This document shows positions 17,818 to 26,094 of a stretch of DNA of 38,455 bases, piece by piece (the stretch's first letter is position 1; each line of letters begins with the position of its first letter). The notes beneath the pieces were generated by a model. The model was not told where the DNA came from, did no database searches, and was given only the letters and a program-made list of their open reading frames with translations. This stretch comes from Bacteroidia bacterium (GTDB lineage: Bacteria > Bacteroidota > Bacteroidia > Bacteroidales > Prolixibacteraceae). The translations under genes were made by a program, and so were the position numbers. The DNA lies in assembly GCA_026391295.1 (NCBI GenBank), contig JAPLDS010000042.1, positions 130,808-169,262 of the forward strand. Direction: 5' to 3'.

Positions 17818-18699
17818 ATGACAAGCGAAAAAGTTCAAGAAGGAAAAGATAAGCGCCTAGTCGGACCTTATTTTTCAACCACTATAAGTATTGCAATGAT
17901 TCTTTTCCTATTCGGATTATTGGGATTATTACTTGTTAACGCCCAGCGTCTTTCTGAATTTATGAAAGAAAATATTGGGGTTACCTTAATTTTAAAGGAT
18001 ACCGCCAATGAATCTGATGTTATGAAGCTTCAAAAAACATTAGAAGCCAATGCCTTTATAAAATCAACCAAATTTGTGGGTAAAGATCATGCAGCCGCTG
18101 AACTTAAGAAGGATCTAGGCGAAGATTTTATCGATTTCTTAGGTTATAATCCTTTGTTATCCTCCATTGATCTTAAAATTAACGCAGCATACGCTAATCC
18201 TGACAGCCTAGCAAAGCTGGAGACTCGACTCATGGTTTATCCGGAGATCCAGGAAGTTTATTATCAGCGGACTTTGGTCAGTCAGCTAAGTCATAATGTT
18301 GAGAAGCTTAGTTTGATACTGCTCTCCTTAACTATTTTGATGCTCGTTATTTTTGTCGCTTTAATTAACAATACAATTCGGGCATCAATTTATTCGAAAA
18401 GATTTCAAATTAATACCATGCAGTTAGTCGGCGCCACGCAGTCGTTTGTAAAACGACCATTTTTAGTTAAAAGTGCTTTGAATGGTGTGTATGGAGCATT
18501 GATTGCGTGTGGTATGTTTTTACTGCTCTATATCGGATTTCAGAACGAGTTAAAAACCTTCATTGAATTCCAAAATCCGACTTCCATTATTCTGCTAGGA
18601 GGTGGCATGTTTTTCATGGGAATATTTATGTCGCTAATATCCACGGAGTTAGCGGTGAATAAATTTTTGAGAATGAATTTTGATCAGCTCCATTATTGA
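17818..18699 (+). CDS. ftsX: Cell-division ABC-transporter-like permease FtsX
   Basis: FtsX pairs with the ATPase FtsE at the division septum to activate peptidoglycan amidases or their activators. The 293-aa protein has the expected layout: a short cytoplasmic N-terminus, TM1 at about 22-43, an extracytoplasmic domain of ~120 residues (KENIGVTLILKDTANESDV...), then three more TM segments in the FtsX permease domain (about 165-187, 220-242, 257-280). RFQINTMQLVGATQSFVKRPF near 199-219 is the typical FtsX cytoplasmic loop. It starts 9 bases after the YfhO stop. ftsE is not in the window, which is normal in Bacteroidetes, where the two genes are often apart. Confidence 0.92.
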   Translation: MTSEKVQEGKDKRLVGPYFSTTISIAMILFLFGLLGLLLVNAQRLSEFMKENIGVTLILKDTANESDVMKLQKTLEANAFIKSTKFVGKDHAAAELKKDLGEDFIDFLGYNPLLSSIDLKINAAYANPDSLAKLETRLMVYPEIQEVYYQRTLVSQLSHNVEKLSLILLSLTILMLVIFVALINNTIRASIYSKRFQINTMQLVGATQSFVKRPFLVKSALNGVYGALIACGMFLLLYIGFQNELKTFIEFQNPTSIILLGGGMFFMGIFMSLISTELAVNKFLRMNFDQLHY

Positions 18700-18734
18700 G
18701 CTATCTTCGTAGGTTAGAAATAATATGTTTTAAA

Positions 18735-18989
18735 ATGGCCTTAAACACCGAAAATAAGGGGGAGAAACAGTTTGCTTTAGGCAAAGAAAATCTTCGTCTT
18801 TTAGTTATAGGATTTGGGATAATCATTCTCGGATTTTTGTTGATGGTTGGTGGTGGGACCACTGATCCAGCAGTGTTCAACAAAGAAATTTTCAGTTTTC
18901 AAAGAATTACCCTTGCTCCTATTGTTGTTATGATTGGGTTTGTTTTTGAGATTTATGCCATTATGAAGAAACCTGGCTCTGAAAAATAA
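18735..18989 (+). CDS. DUF3098 small membrane protein
   Basis: An 84-aa protein with two membrane segments (LLVIGFGIIILGFLLMVGG at about 21-39 and LAPIVVMIGFVFEIYAIM near 60-77), the usual form of the Bacteroidetes DUF3098 family, whose function is unknown. Its place next to ftsX is conserved in the phylum, which suggests an envelope role. The frame is open to a TTG at 18696 that overlaps ftsX, but ATG 18735 gives the standard N-terminus (MALNTENKGEKQFALGKENL). The stop is only 14 bases before truB. In many relatives undecaprenyl-diphosphatase uppP stands at this junction; here it is absent. Confidence 0.85.
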   Translation: MALNTENKGEKQFALGKENLRLLVIGFGIIILGFLLMVGGGTTDPAVFNKEIFSFQRITLAPIVVMIGFVFEIYAIMKKPGSEK

Positions 18990-19003
18990 ATTCAGGATCT
19001 TTC

Positions 19004-19699
19004 ATGACGCAACCTGCTGATTTAGCTTACGATTTTCATGCTGGAGAGATCCTTGTTTTTGACAAGCCTCTTGATTGGACCTCATTTGATTTAGTTCATA
19101 AGGTTCGGATGATTATCTGTAAAAAATTAGGAATTAAGAAATTAAAAGTTGGTCACACGGGGACTTTAGATCCGAAGGCTACTGGAATATTAATCCTTTG
19201 CACTGGGAAGGCGACCTCTAAGATAGAGAGTCTTCAGACCGACGAAAAGGAGTATATCGCAACTTTAAAATTTGGCGCAACTACGCCATCTTTTGATCGA
19301 GAGAGTGCTGAAGATCATCAGTTTGAGACCACCCATATTACGAAAGAGCTCTTAACAGAAGTCTTACTTCAATTTATTGGGACAATACATCAAATTCCGC
19401 CAGAATATTCAGCGGTAAAGATTAATGGGAAACGTGCTTATGAGTATGCCAGAAGTGGTGTTGCCGTTGAAATTAAATCGAAAGTATTAGAAGTTAAAGA
19501 GATCGAAATTTTAACTTTTGATCTTCCAGAGGTAAAACTGAGAGTCGTTTGTGGAAAGGGAACCTATATTCGGGCCTTAGCGCGCGATATTGGAGTTGCC
19601 ATTAAGAGCGGTGCCTATTTAACTGGATTGCGTCGAACTCGAGTGGGGACATTTGACCTTAGTCAGGCATTAGTTTTAAATGATTTTTTAAAGACTTAA
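19004..19699 (+). CDS. truB: tRNA pseudouridine(55) synthase TruB
   Basis: TruB converts U55 in the T-loop of tRNAs to pseudouridine in the cytoplasm. The 231-aa protein shows VFDKPLDWTSFDLVHKVR (18-35) and VGHTGTLDPKATGILILCTGKAT (49-71), with the catalytic Asp at 56. EYSAVKINGKRAYEYARSG near 140-158 and CGKGTYIRALARDIG near 186-200 are further family motifs. The protein is short and lacks a C-terminal PUA domain, as is common in Bacteroidetes. It starts 14 bases after the DUF3098 stop and probably shares that transcript. It is followed by a small hairpin before queA. Confidence 0.95.
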   Translation: MTQPADLAYDFHAGEILVFDKPLDWTSFDLVHKVRMIICKKLGIKKLKVGHTGTLDPKATGILILCTGKATSKIESLQTDEKEYIATLKFGATTPSFDRESAEDHQFETTHITKELLTEVLLQFIGTIHQIPPEYSAVKINGKRAYEYARSGVAVEIKSKVLEVKEIEILTFDLPEVKLRVVCGKGTYIRALARDIGVAIKSGAYLTGLRRTRVGTFDLSQALVLNDFLKT

Positions 19700-19709
19700 T
19701 CGGGAATAG

Positions 19710-19729
19710 TGCAACGCAAGCGTGTTGCA
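19710..19729 (+). other. Small hairpin between truB and queA
   Basis: TGCAACGC and GCGTGTTGCA can pair as an 8-bp stem (one G-U) around a 4-base loop, 10 bases after the truB stop. There is no T-run after it, so it is not a clear terminator. It may stabilise the truB mRNA end or be incidental. Confidence 0.3.
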
Positions 19730-19768
19730 ACCTATATTATATTAACATTTGCATAAATGTAATCATCT

Positions 19769-20818
19769 ATGAAGCTTTCAAAATTTAAGTACAATTTACC
19801 AGAGGAGCTTATCGCACTTCATCCAACTCAAAACCGCGACGAATCTCGTTTGATGGTTCTAAACCGTAAAACAGGAGAGATTGAGCATAAGGTTTTTAAG
19901 GATATTGTAGATTATTTTAGCGACCAGGATATCATGGTCTTCAATAATACAAAGGTTTTTCCAGCTCGTTTGTATGGTAATAAAGAAAAAACGGGAGCTC
20001 AAATAGAGGTGTTTTTATTAAGAGAACTAAATAGAGAACAACGTCTTTGGGATGTATTAGTTGATCCAGCTCGGAAGATTAGAATTGGGAATAAGTTATA
20101 TTTTGGAGAAGATGATCTTCTAGTGGCTGAGGTAATTGATAATACCACTTCACGAGGACGTACCTTGCGTTTCCTTTTTGATGGTACCTACGAAGAATTT
20201 AAAGACACCCTTTATAGCCTGGGCGAAACACCGCTACCGAAATTTATTAATCGACCAGTTGAAGAAGAAGATGCACTGCGTTATCAAACCGTTTATGCAA
20301 AACATGAAGGTGCCGTGGCCGCTCCAACTGCTGGATTGCATTTTAGCCGTGAGCTACTTAAAAGACTCGAAATTAAAGGGATAAACTTTGCAGATATCAC
20401 GCTTCATGTAGGTCTTGGAAATTTCAGAAGCGTGGATGTGGAAGATCTAACAAAACATAAAATGGATTCTGAACAAATCTGGATCCGCGATGAAGCTGTT
20501 GATATTGTCAATAATGCGAAGGCGAATAAACAGCATATTTGTGCCGTTGGAACCACTGTTATGCGGACTCTTGAGAGCTCTGTTTCAACAAACGGAATGC
20601 TGAAGCCTTATGAAGGATGGACCAATAAATTTATCTTCCCTCCGTACGATTTTTCTGTCGCTGATAGTATGATTTCAAACTTTCATCTACCCCTTTCTAC
20701 CCTTTTAATGATGGTGGCTGCCTTTGCCGGTTACGACAAACTTATGAATGCTTATAAGGTTGCGATGAAAGAGAAGTATCGTTTTGGTACTTATGGCGAC
20801 GCGATGCTGATTATCTAA
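19769..20818 (+). CDS. queA: S-adenosylmethionine:tRNA ribosyltransferase-isomerase QueA
   Basis: QueA adds the epoxycyclopentane ring (from the ribose of SAM) to preQ1 at position 34 of tRNA, making epoxyqueuosine in the queuosine pathway. The 349-aa length is typical. Family features are [27 protein letters not shown] at the N-terminus, [14 protein letters not shown] near 55-68, and [15 protein letters not shown] near 175-190. [21 protein letters not shown] and [13 protein letters not shown] follow, and the C-terminal [19 protein letters not shown] is diagnostic. The ATG at 19769 lies 69 bases after truB. No preQ1 riboswitch was found upstream. The gene ends at a strong bidirectional terminator. 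Confidence 0.96.
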   Translation: MKLSKFKYNLPEELIALHPTQNRDESRLMVLNRKTGEIEHKVFKDIVDYFSDQDIMVFNNTKVFPARLYGNKEKTGAQIEVFLLRELNREQRLWDVLVDPARKIRIGNKLYFGEDDLLVAEVIDNTTSRGRTLRFLFDGTYEEFKDTLYSLGETPLPKFINRPVEEEDALRYQTVYAKHEGAVAAPTAGLHFSRELLKRLEIKGINFADITLHVGLGNFRSVDVEDLTKHKMDSEQIWIRDEAVDIVNNAKANKQHICAVGTTVMRTLESSVSTNGMLKPYEGWTNKFIFPPYDFSVADSMISNFHLPLSTLLMMVAAFAGYDKLMNAYKVAMKEKYRFGTYGDAMLII

Positions 20819-20833
20819 GGATATAAAATACTC

Positions 20834-20876
20834 AGAACATAAAAAAGGCCGGTAATACCGGCCTTTTTTATGTTCT
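20834..20876. terminator. Bidirectional rho-independent terminator between queA and efp
   Basis: A perfect 21-bp inverted repeat (arms 20834-20854 and 20856-20876, one central base) has a GC core GGCCGGTA...TACCGGCC flanked by A6 and T6. It gives a T-run after the stem in both directions, so it can end both queA (+) and efp (-), whose stops lie 16 and 12 bases away. Confidence 0.93.
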
Positions 20877-20888
20877 AGCAGATGCTAA

Positions 20889-21458
20889 TTATTTCTTTAC
20901 ACGCTCGTAATATGATCTGTCGCGAGTGTCAACACGGATGATATCTCCTTGGTTGATAAAGAGAGGAACCATGATGATCGCACCCGATTCAACTGTAGCC
21001 TGTTTAAGGGCCGTTGATGAGGCTGTGTTTCCACGGTCACCCGATTCGGTATAGGTAATCTCAAGCTCAATAAACTGTGGAAACTCTACTGTTAGTGGAG
21101 TTTCTGTTTCTGCATGATACATAATCTCAAGGACCATTCCCTCTTTCATAAGATCCGCATTCTCAACGAGCTCGCTTCCAATGGATACCTGCTCAAAAGT
21201 TTCGGCATTCATAAAATTGTAGCCCATCTCGTCTTTATAGAGATATTGGTATGGCCTGCGCTCAATACGCACAGTGTTGATCTTCGTTCCAACTGAGAAC
21301 GTATTATCAATTACTTTACCACTCTTTAAATTCCTTAATTTTGTTCTTACGAAAGCGGGACCTTTACCTGGTTTTACATGCTGAAACGTTACAACTTGAA
21401 AAAGTTGATCGTTAAATTCGATACACAGCCCGTTTCTAATCTCTGCTGTAGTTGCCAT
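20889..21458 (-). CDS. efp: Translation elongation factor P
   Basis: EF-P relieves ribosome stalling at consecutive prolines. The 189-aa protein has the three beta-barrel domains. In the N-terminal KOW-like domain, HVKPGKGPAFVRTKLRNL carries Lys32 at the loop tip, the position modified by beta-lysylation or related chemistry in many bacteria. The end domain shows TASSTALKQATVESGAIIMVPLFI and GDIIRVDTRDRSYYERVKK, the EF-P C-terminal signature. The ATG at 21458 is supported by the standard N-terminus and a promoter box about 60 bases upstream. No modification gene (epmA, epmB or a rhamnosyltransferase) was recognised nearby, so the modification cannot be assigned. Confidence 0.97.
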   Translation of the reverse strand: MATTAEIRNGLCIEFNDQLFQVVTFQHVKPGKGPAFVRTKLRNLKSGKVIDNTFSVGTKINTVRIERRPYQYLYKDEMGYNFMNAETFEQVSIGSELVENADLMKEGMVLEIMYHAETETPLTVEFPQFIELEITYTESGDRGNTASSTALKQATVESGAIIMVPLFINQGDIIRVDTRDRSYYERVKK

Positions 21459-21515
21459 TGCACTTAGATATTTGTGATATTAATAAACTACTGAAACCCA
21501 ATAGGGAATTGGATG

Positions 21516-21523
21516 CAAATTTA
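21516..21523 (-). promoter_or_regulatory. Candidate -7 promoter box for efp (TAAATTTG)
   Basis: Read on the minus strand this is TAAATTTG, matching TAnnTTTG, and would give a leader of about 50 bases. The rest of the 231-base divergent gap to the TauE/SafE gene holds a 12-bp palindrome (AAACAATTGTTT, 21590-21601) inside a 7-bp inverted repeat (TACATAA/TTATGTA). Confidence 0.4.
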
Positions 21524-21689
21524 GACAAAACGATGGAAACTACTAAGAAAGTTTTCATTCGGCATTGTAAAATCGAATAAAATATACATAAACAATTGTT
21601 TGATAATAAGTTATGTATTTGACTTATTCGTGTGAGTAACGAACATTTTTAATCTAAATTTGAACCCTAATTATCTTTAGATCGCAAGC

Positions 21690-22448
21690 ATGATTGGATT
21701 AATCACATCGATAAACTTAACAGCTCTCAATTGGGGACTCATTGTCGCTTGTGCATTGCTTGTTGGCATGTCTAAAACTGGCGTTCCAGGTGTCTCTATG
21801 ATTGTAGTCCCAACATTAGCTTTAATATTTGGTGGCAAGCAGTCTACAGGTGTATTGCTCCCAATTTTGATCATGGCGGATGTTTTTGGCGTGATCTACT
21901 ATCATCGACATGCGCAATGGAAACATCTTTTACGTGCACTCCCTTGGGCATTGGCTGGGCTATTTTTAGCGTTATGGGTGGGAAATCAAGTAAACGATGA
22001 GCAGTTTAAACGCTTAATTGCGATAGTCGTTTTTGTTAGTGTGGGACTGATGCTTTGGAAAGACTATGGAATTAAACGCGATTATACCCCAGATCATTGG
22101 TCGTTTGCTGCTTTTTTAGGCATTATGGGTGGATTTGCGACTATGATAGGCAATGTTGCCGGACCTATTTTTGCTATTTATTTGCTGGCCATGCATCTAA
22201 ATAAACAAAGCTATATCGGCACTACGGCTTGGTTCTTTTTTATTGTTAATGTTTCAAAATTCCCATTGCAAGCCTTCGTCTGGAAAAATATTACACTTGA
22301 CACTTTAACGATTGATTTAATTGTCCTTCCCGCTATTGCCCTTGGTGCTTGGCTTGGTGTACTTGTTGTCGACAAGATTTCAGATGCTAACTACAAACGG
22401 CTGGTCGTGGTGATCACTGTTTTTTCTGCGTTCCTTATCTTTTTGTAG
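21690..22448 (+). CDS. TauE/SafE (TSUP) family membrane permease
   Basis: A 252-aa polytopic inner-membrane protein of the TSUP family, which exports or imports sulfur-containing or organic anions (sulfite, sulfoacetate and others). About seven or eight hydrophobic helices are visible. The first repeat has LLVGMSKTGVPGVSMIVVPTLALIFGGKQSTGVLLP and the second GIMGGFATMIGNVAGPIFAIYLL near 147-170, the paired glycine-rich motifs expected of the two TSUP repeats. It stands alone, with 181 bases to the adaptor gene, and no sulfur gene is adjacent, so the substrate is open. Confidence 0.85.
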   Translation: MIGLITSINLTALNWGLIVACALLVGMSKTGVPGVSMIVVPTLALIFGGKQSTGVLLPILIMADVFGVIYYHRHAQWKHLLRALPWALAGLFLALWVGNQVNDEQFKRLIAIVVFVSVGLMLWKDYGIKRDYTPDHWSFAAFLGIMGGFATMIGNVAGPIFAIYLLAMHLNKQSYIGTTAWFFFIVNVSKFPLQAFVWKNITLDTLTIDLIVLPAIALGAWLGVLVVDKISDANYKRLVVVITVFSAFLIFL

Positions 22449-22629
22449 GCTTTGTCCTTCTGAACAATCACTTATCATATTTTCATAGATTGATTTTTAG
22501 TTCCAATTCGGATGGGGAAAGTGCGAAACAAGCTTCTTCATTTGTTGAAATTTGATTAATTTTATACCCACCTTATATACCTGACTTAAAATAGTATTTT
22601 CGGTATTTCGATAACTATTTTAATTTATT

Positions 22630-23868
22630 ATGAATAATACAAAGCAGCGAATATTTATTTGCTCGATTTTAGGAATAGTCGTTCTTGTTGCCTTAATCCT
22701 GTTTTCTTGCCAGACGGCTCCTCGCCCTTTAGCATTGGAAGACTGTATTATTTTAGAGGTAGAGAAAGGGCCCGTTTTTCAGACCATTGAAGCTGCAGGA
22801 ATTGCAGTGGCGGAGAATGAAGTTTTAATACGGGTGCCATATCCAGGGATGCTTAAGCAAATTTATAAGGAGCCAGGAAGCCGTGTGCAAAAAGGCGATG
22901 TTATTCTCTCTCTCGATGATACTCCAATTAAAAATGAGATTGAACATATTAGGGACCAACTTGAGTTAAAAAAGAATTCGATCGAAAAGAATAAACTTAC
23001 TGAGGCTAGTGCGACCGTTGACTTGAATTACAGCGAAGAAGTTAAAAATATGGCTATAAAGTCTTTGCGTTCTCGCTTAGCGGATGAGGTTCAGCTTCTT
23101 GATGTGGGCGGGATATCTCCTGCGAAGATAGAAAAAACAAAAGAGGAAATTTCTTTAGCGGAGAAGGATTTGTTAATGCTAAAGCAGAAGAATGCAATTC
23201 GAATAAAGCAGCTAAAGGCCGAAGAACAGGGACTTGTTTTAGGGATTCAAATACAGGAGAAGGAGCTTGCAGATAAGTTGCATTTTCTTAGTTTAATGCG
23301 AATTGAGGCACCATCACCAGGGATTATTCTCTCCATCTCCAATAAAGTAGGAGAGTATGTGAATGCGGAAATTTCTCTAAACTCTGTTTTAGTTCGAATG
23401 TCTGATCTCTCTTCATTTAAAATTAATGGATCTGCTGATGATAAGTTTGCTGAATTTATTAAAACAGGAACGAAGGTCTTTGCAACGATTGATAACGAGC
23501 GCATCTCCGGAGTTATTGGAATTGTTAATCCAATGATTGAAGGCGGCAGGATAAAATTCAATGTTCATCTTGATGATAAACACGACCTGAAACTGATTTC
23601 AAATCAGAAAATTTCGATAGACATTGTTGGCTCCGAATTAGAGAATGCCGTTCGAGTAAAGCATCTTAAATCATTGTCAAGCGAAAATCTTACGGCCTTA
23701 TATTCGTTTGAAAAGGGATATGCAGTAAGACGAGCTGTCACTATTGGCCTTGTAAATTCTGATTTTATTCAAATTGTTTCTGGCTTAGAGCCGGGAGCGA
23801 AAATCATAGTCCCTAAAAAAGGGATCTCGATTTTTAATAACAACGCTAGCATACTTATCAATAATTAG
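22630..23868 (+). CDS. Periplasmic adaptor (HlyD/MacA/RND-type membrane-fusion protein), probable lipoprotein
   Basis: The adaptor bridges an inner-membrane pump and a TolC channel. The 412-aa protein starts with a hydrophobic segment ending LILFSC, with Cys27 as likely lipidation site (Phe at -2 is tolerated). A lipoyl half-motif (VLIRVPYPGMLKQIYKEPGSRVQKGDVILSLDD, about 66-98) follows, then a coiled-coil hairpin of ~135 residues rich in K/E/L. The second lipoyl half (IEAPSPGIILSISNKVGEYV, about 222-241), a beta-barrel and a membrane-proximal domain complete it. The TolC-family gene begins 3 bases after its stop. No pump gene, RND or ABC, adjoins it on either side, so its partner must be encoded elsewhere. 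Confidence 0.85.
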   Translation: MNNTKQRIFICSILGIVVLVALILFSCQTAPRPLALEDCIILEVEKGPVFQTIEAAGIAVAENEVLIRVPYPGMLKQIYKEPGSRVQKGDVILSLDDTPIKNEIEHIRDQLELKKNSIEKNKLTEASATVDLNYSEEVKNMAIKSLRSRLADEVQLLDVGGISPAKIEKTKEEISLAEKDLLMLKQKNAIRIKQLKAEEQGLVLGIQIQEKELADKLHFLSLMRIEAPSPGIILSISNKVGEYVNAEISLNSVLVRMSDLSSFKINGSADDKFAEFIKTGTKVFATIDNERISGVIGIVNPMIEGGRIKFNVHLDDKHDLKLISNQKISIDIVGSELENAVRVKHLKSLSSENLTALYSFEKGYAVRRAVTIGLVNSDFIQIVSGLEPGAKIIVPKKGISIFNNNASILINN

Positions 23869-23871
23869 ATC

Positions 23872-25355
23872 ATGCGCCTAAGCTTTTATCGTTCTGCGAT
23901 ACTTATCGTTTCCTTGTTCGCGGCACCTTCTATAGCCCAAGAAAAAAAGGGAGATGAAAAGCTCAAGAATATCAAGATGTCCCTAAGTCTGAATGATATT
24001 GTAGACTTAGCTATTCAAAAATCATCAGCGGTGCGTTACGTTCAGAATACGGACCTTAACGCCTATTGGCGCTGGAAAAATTTTCAAAAAACATTTCTAC
24101 CTAACCTTGTTGTGGCAGGTACAGTGCCTAGCTTTAATAAAGCAACCGTTCCAGTTACTCAGCCAGATGGTAGTATTCAGTTTAAGGCCGTATCAAATCT
24201 TATGGCTTCTGCGAACTTATCATTAAACCAATATGTTCCTTTAGCCGGCACCTATATTTATGCCTCCACCTCTGCTAATAGAGCGCAGGATTATTATCAA
24301 AAACAAACAACTTTCTCTGGTAATCCAATTTCTTTTGGGTTCTATCAGCCAATCTTTGCCTACAATTGGATGAAATGGTCTAAGAAATTAGAACCAATGA
24401 TTTACAACGAGTCGCAAAAAAACTTTATTCAAGCTATTGAAGCCATCGCCTATACGGCGACTGCCCATTTTTTTAACTACTTAAGAATACAAACAGACTT
24501 TAAATTAGCAGAAAGTGCCTTGAAAAATAGCAATGACAATTTGCGTATTGCGAAAACAAAGCAGAAGATAGGTCAGATCTCGGAGAATGATTATTCACGA
24601 ATTGAATTGTCGGTATTGAATGCCCAGAAAGCCTTGAATTCTGCTGGGATGTTATTGAAAAACTCCGATTTTACCCTTAAATCCTATGTCGGAATAGATC
24701 AAAATCAAGAGATAGACTTGCAGATGCCATTAAATATTACGTTGTTTGACATTGAGTCTAAAAAAGCGCTATCCGAAGCGAAGGTTAATCGACCTGAAAC
24801 GATTAATTTTGAAAGACGACTTGTCAATGCAGATCAATCGTTAACCGCAGCTAAAAGGGCTTCTGGATTAGTTGCCACCCTTTCGGGAAGTTATGGACTC
24901 TCAAATAGTGGAGTCAACTTATCTGGTATTTACGATAATCCACAGAAATCAGAAGTGTTGCAATTAACAGTCAGCATCCCAATTCTAGACTGGGGAAGGG
25001 CATCCTCTGCGGTAAAAATGGAAAAGCACGCGAAGATTTCGACCGAAGTGTGATTGTTCAAGTGGAACAATTTAGTTTGCTTAGAGGCCAGCTAATAACC
25101 GCAAAAGAGGCTGATCGAGTGGCCGAAAATGGATATAAGATAGCGCTAAAAAGATTTCAAAATGGGGAGATTAGTATTACTGACCTCAATATCGCTTTGT
25201 CTGAACGCGAGAGTGCAAAGCGCGACTATATTGGCTCCCTCTCGACCTATTGGCTGGCCTATTATAATCTAAGAATTCTTACGCTGTATGATTTTGAAAC
25301 AGACCAAAAAATTAAATACGAAAATCCACGGCTCCCTTCTGATACGAATAAGTAG
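23872..25355 (+). pseudogene. TolC-family outer-membrane efflux protein, disrupted by a one-base frameshift
   Basis: Outer-membrane channel partner of the preceding adaptor. The first frame (23872-25053) gives a signal peptide (MRLSFYRSAILIVSLFAAPSIAQ) and 393 residues up to SIPILDWGRASSAVKMEK, then runs into a TGA. The second frame (-1 relative, open through 25355) continues the family sequence from AREDFDRSVIVQVEQF to ALSERESAKRDYIGSLSTYWLAYYNLR, the usual TolC end. Adding one base near 25021-25026, most simply a fifth A in GAAAAG, joins them into about 494 aa, a normal length. Without it the last ~100 residues, part of the channel helices, are lost. It may be a real mutation or a homopolymer sequencing error. 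No canonical slippery site for programmed frameshifting is present. Confidence 0.85.
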
Positions 25356-25414
25356 ATCGTTCGAATGATATATTTTACCTATTTTTATCCGTATAATCTC
25401 TCACACAAAATTTC

Positions 25415-26050
25415 ATGAACCGAATAATTATATATCTAAGTATCGTTTTAGTGCTAAGCCTCAATGCTTGTGTTTCATCTTTAACAAAAAAAACGGCCGA
25501 GAATTTAAAAAGCGCCTTAAACACTGAATTGACAGCTTCTGAGAAATATACAAAATTTGCCCAAGTGGCCATGAGTGAGGGTTTTGATACCCTGTCGCAA
25601 TTGTTTATCGCAGCCTCAAAATCAGAGAAGATTCATGCCGCTAATCATGAGCGCATGCTACATAAATATGGGGGTAATTCGGATAATCCAGAAATTGCAG
25701 CCTATCAGGTAAAAACATCGAAAGAAAACTTAGATGCAGCTATTAAAAGCGAATTGTTTGACATGCAATCGTTATACCCTGGATTTATTAAAACAGCCGA
25801 AATAGAAACAGCACCTGATGGCGCCACTGCATTTACCTGGGCTTGGAGTGGAGATAAGCGGCATCTTAATTTCTATCGCAAAGCAACTGCTAGCCTTGCC
25901 GCAGGGAATGAGAATGGGATCTCGTATCTTTGGTATGTGTGTCCGAAATGCGGCAACCTTTATAATCCTGATGATATCAAAACTCTTTGTGAGGTTTGTC
26001 TTGAGAAACAAGAAAATTTCATCGGCTTCGCAAAGGAAGAATCAAAATGA
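25415..26050 (+). CDS. Rubrerythrin-family protein with lipoprotein signal peptide
   Basis: Rubrerythrins are diiron peroxidases, normally cytoplasmic, that reduce H2O2. This 211-aa version begins MNRIIIYLSIVLVLSLNAC, a type II signal with lipidation at Cys19, so it should be tethered in the periplasm. The ferritin-like domain spans about 28-165: Glu38, Glu71-x-x-His74, Glu113-x-x-Asp116 and Asp147-x-x-His150. The last two pairs have Asp where rubrerythrins usually have Glu, and the third-helix Glu before MYP is Ser (SLYP). The rubredoxin-like part is C176-x2-C179-x12-C192-x2-C195. It lies 59 bases after the TolC gene and is convergent with tpx. Peroxide defence outside the cytoplasm is plausible; altered ligands may change activity. 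Confidence 0.83.
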   Translation: MNRIIIYLSIVLVLSLNACVSSLTKKTAENLKSALNTELTASEKYTKFAQVAMSEGFDTLSQLFIAASKSEKIHAANHERMLHKYGGNSDNPEIAAYQVKTSKENLDAAIKSELFDMQSLYPGFIKTAEIETAPDGATAFTWAWSGDKRHLNFYRKATASLAAGNENGISYLWYVCPKCGNLYNPDDIKTLCEVCLEKQENFIGFAKEESK

Positions 26051-26085
26051 ACTAGAGAAGTGCATAGGAATGCCCCTCTCTAGTT
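26050..26085. terminator. Hairpin between the rubrerythrin gene and tpx
   Basis: AACTAGAGA (26050-26058) pairs with TCTCTAGTT (26077-26085) across an 18-base loop holding a further 4-bp GCAT/ATGC pairing. It begins at the rubrerythrin stop and lies 9 bases from the tpx stop, so it probably serves convergent transcripts. T-runs are weak on both sides. Confidence 0.5.
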
Positions 26086-26094
26086 TGCACTAAT

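Noticed and set aside
19700-19768. preQ1 riboswitch before queA
   Set aside because: Only a plain 8-bp hairpin is present; no preQ1 aptamer-like sequence such as the conserved A-rich tail was found.
22499-22511. 13-bp match AGTTCCAATTCGG shared with 28701-28713
   Set aside because: A single short exact match 6 kb away with no surrounding similarity; likely chance, although noted for the operator question.
25000-25060. Programmed -1 frameshift joining the two TolC frames
   Set aside because: No canonical X-XXY-YYZ slippery heptamer in the right phase and no downstream stem is evident; a base deletion is simpler.
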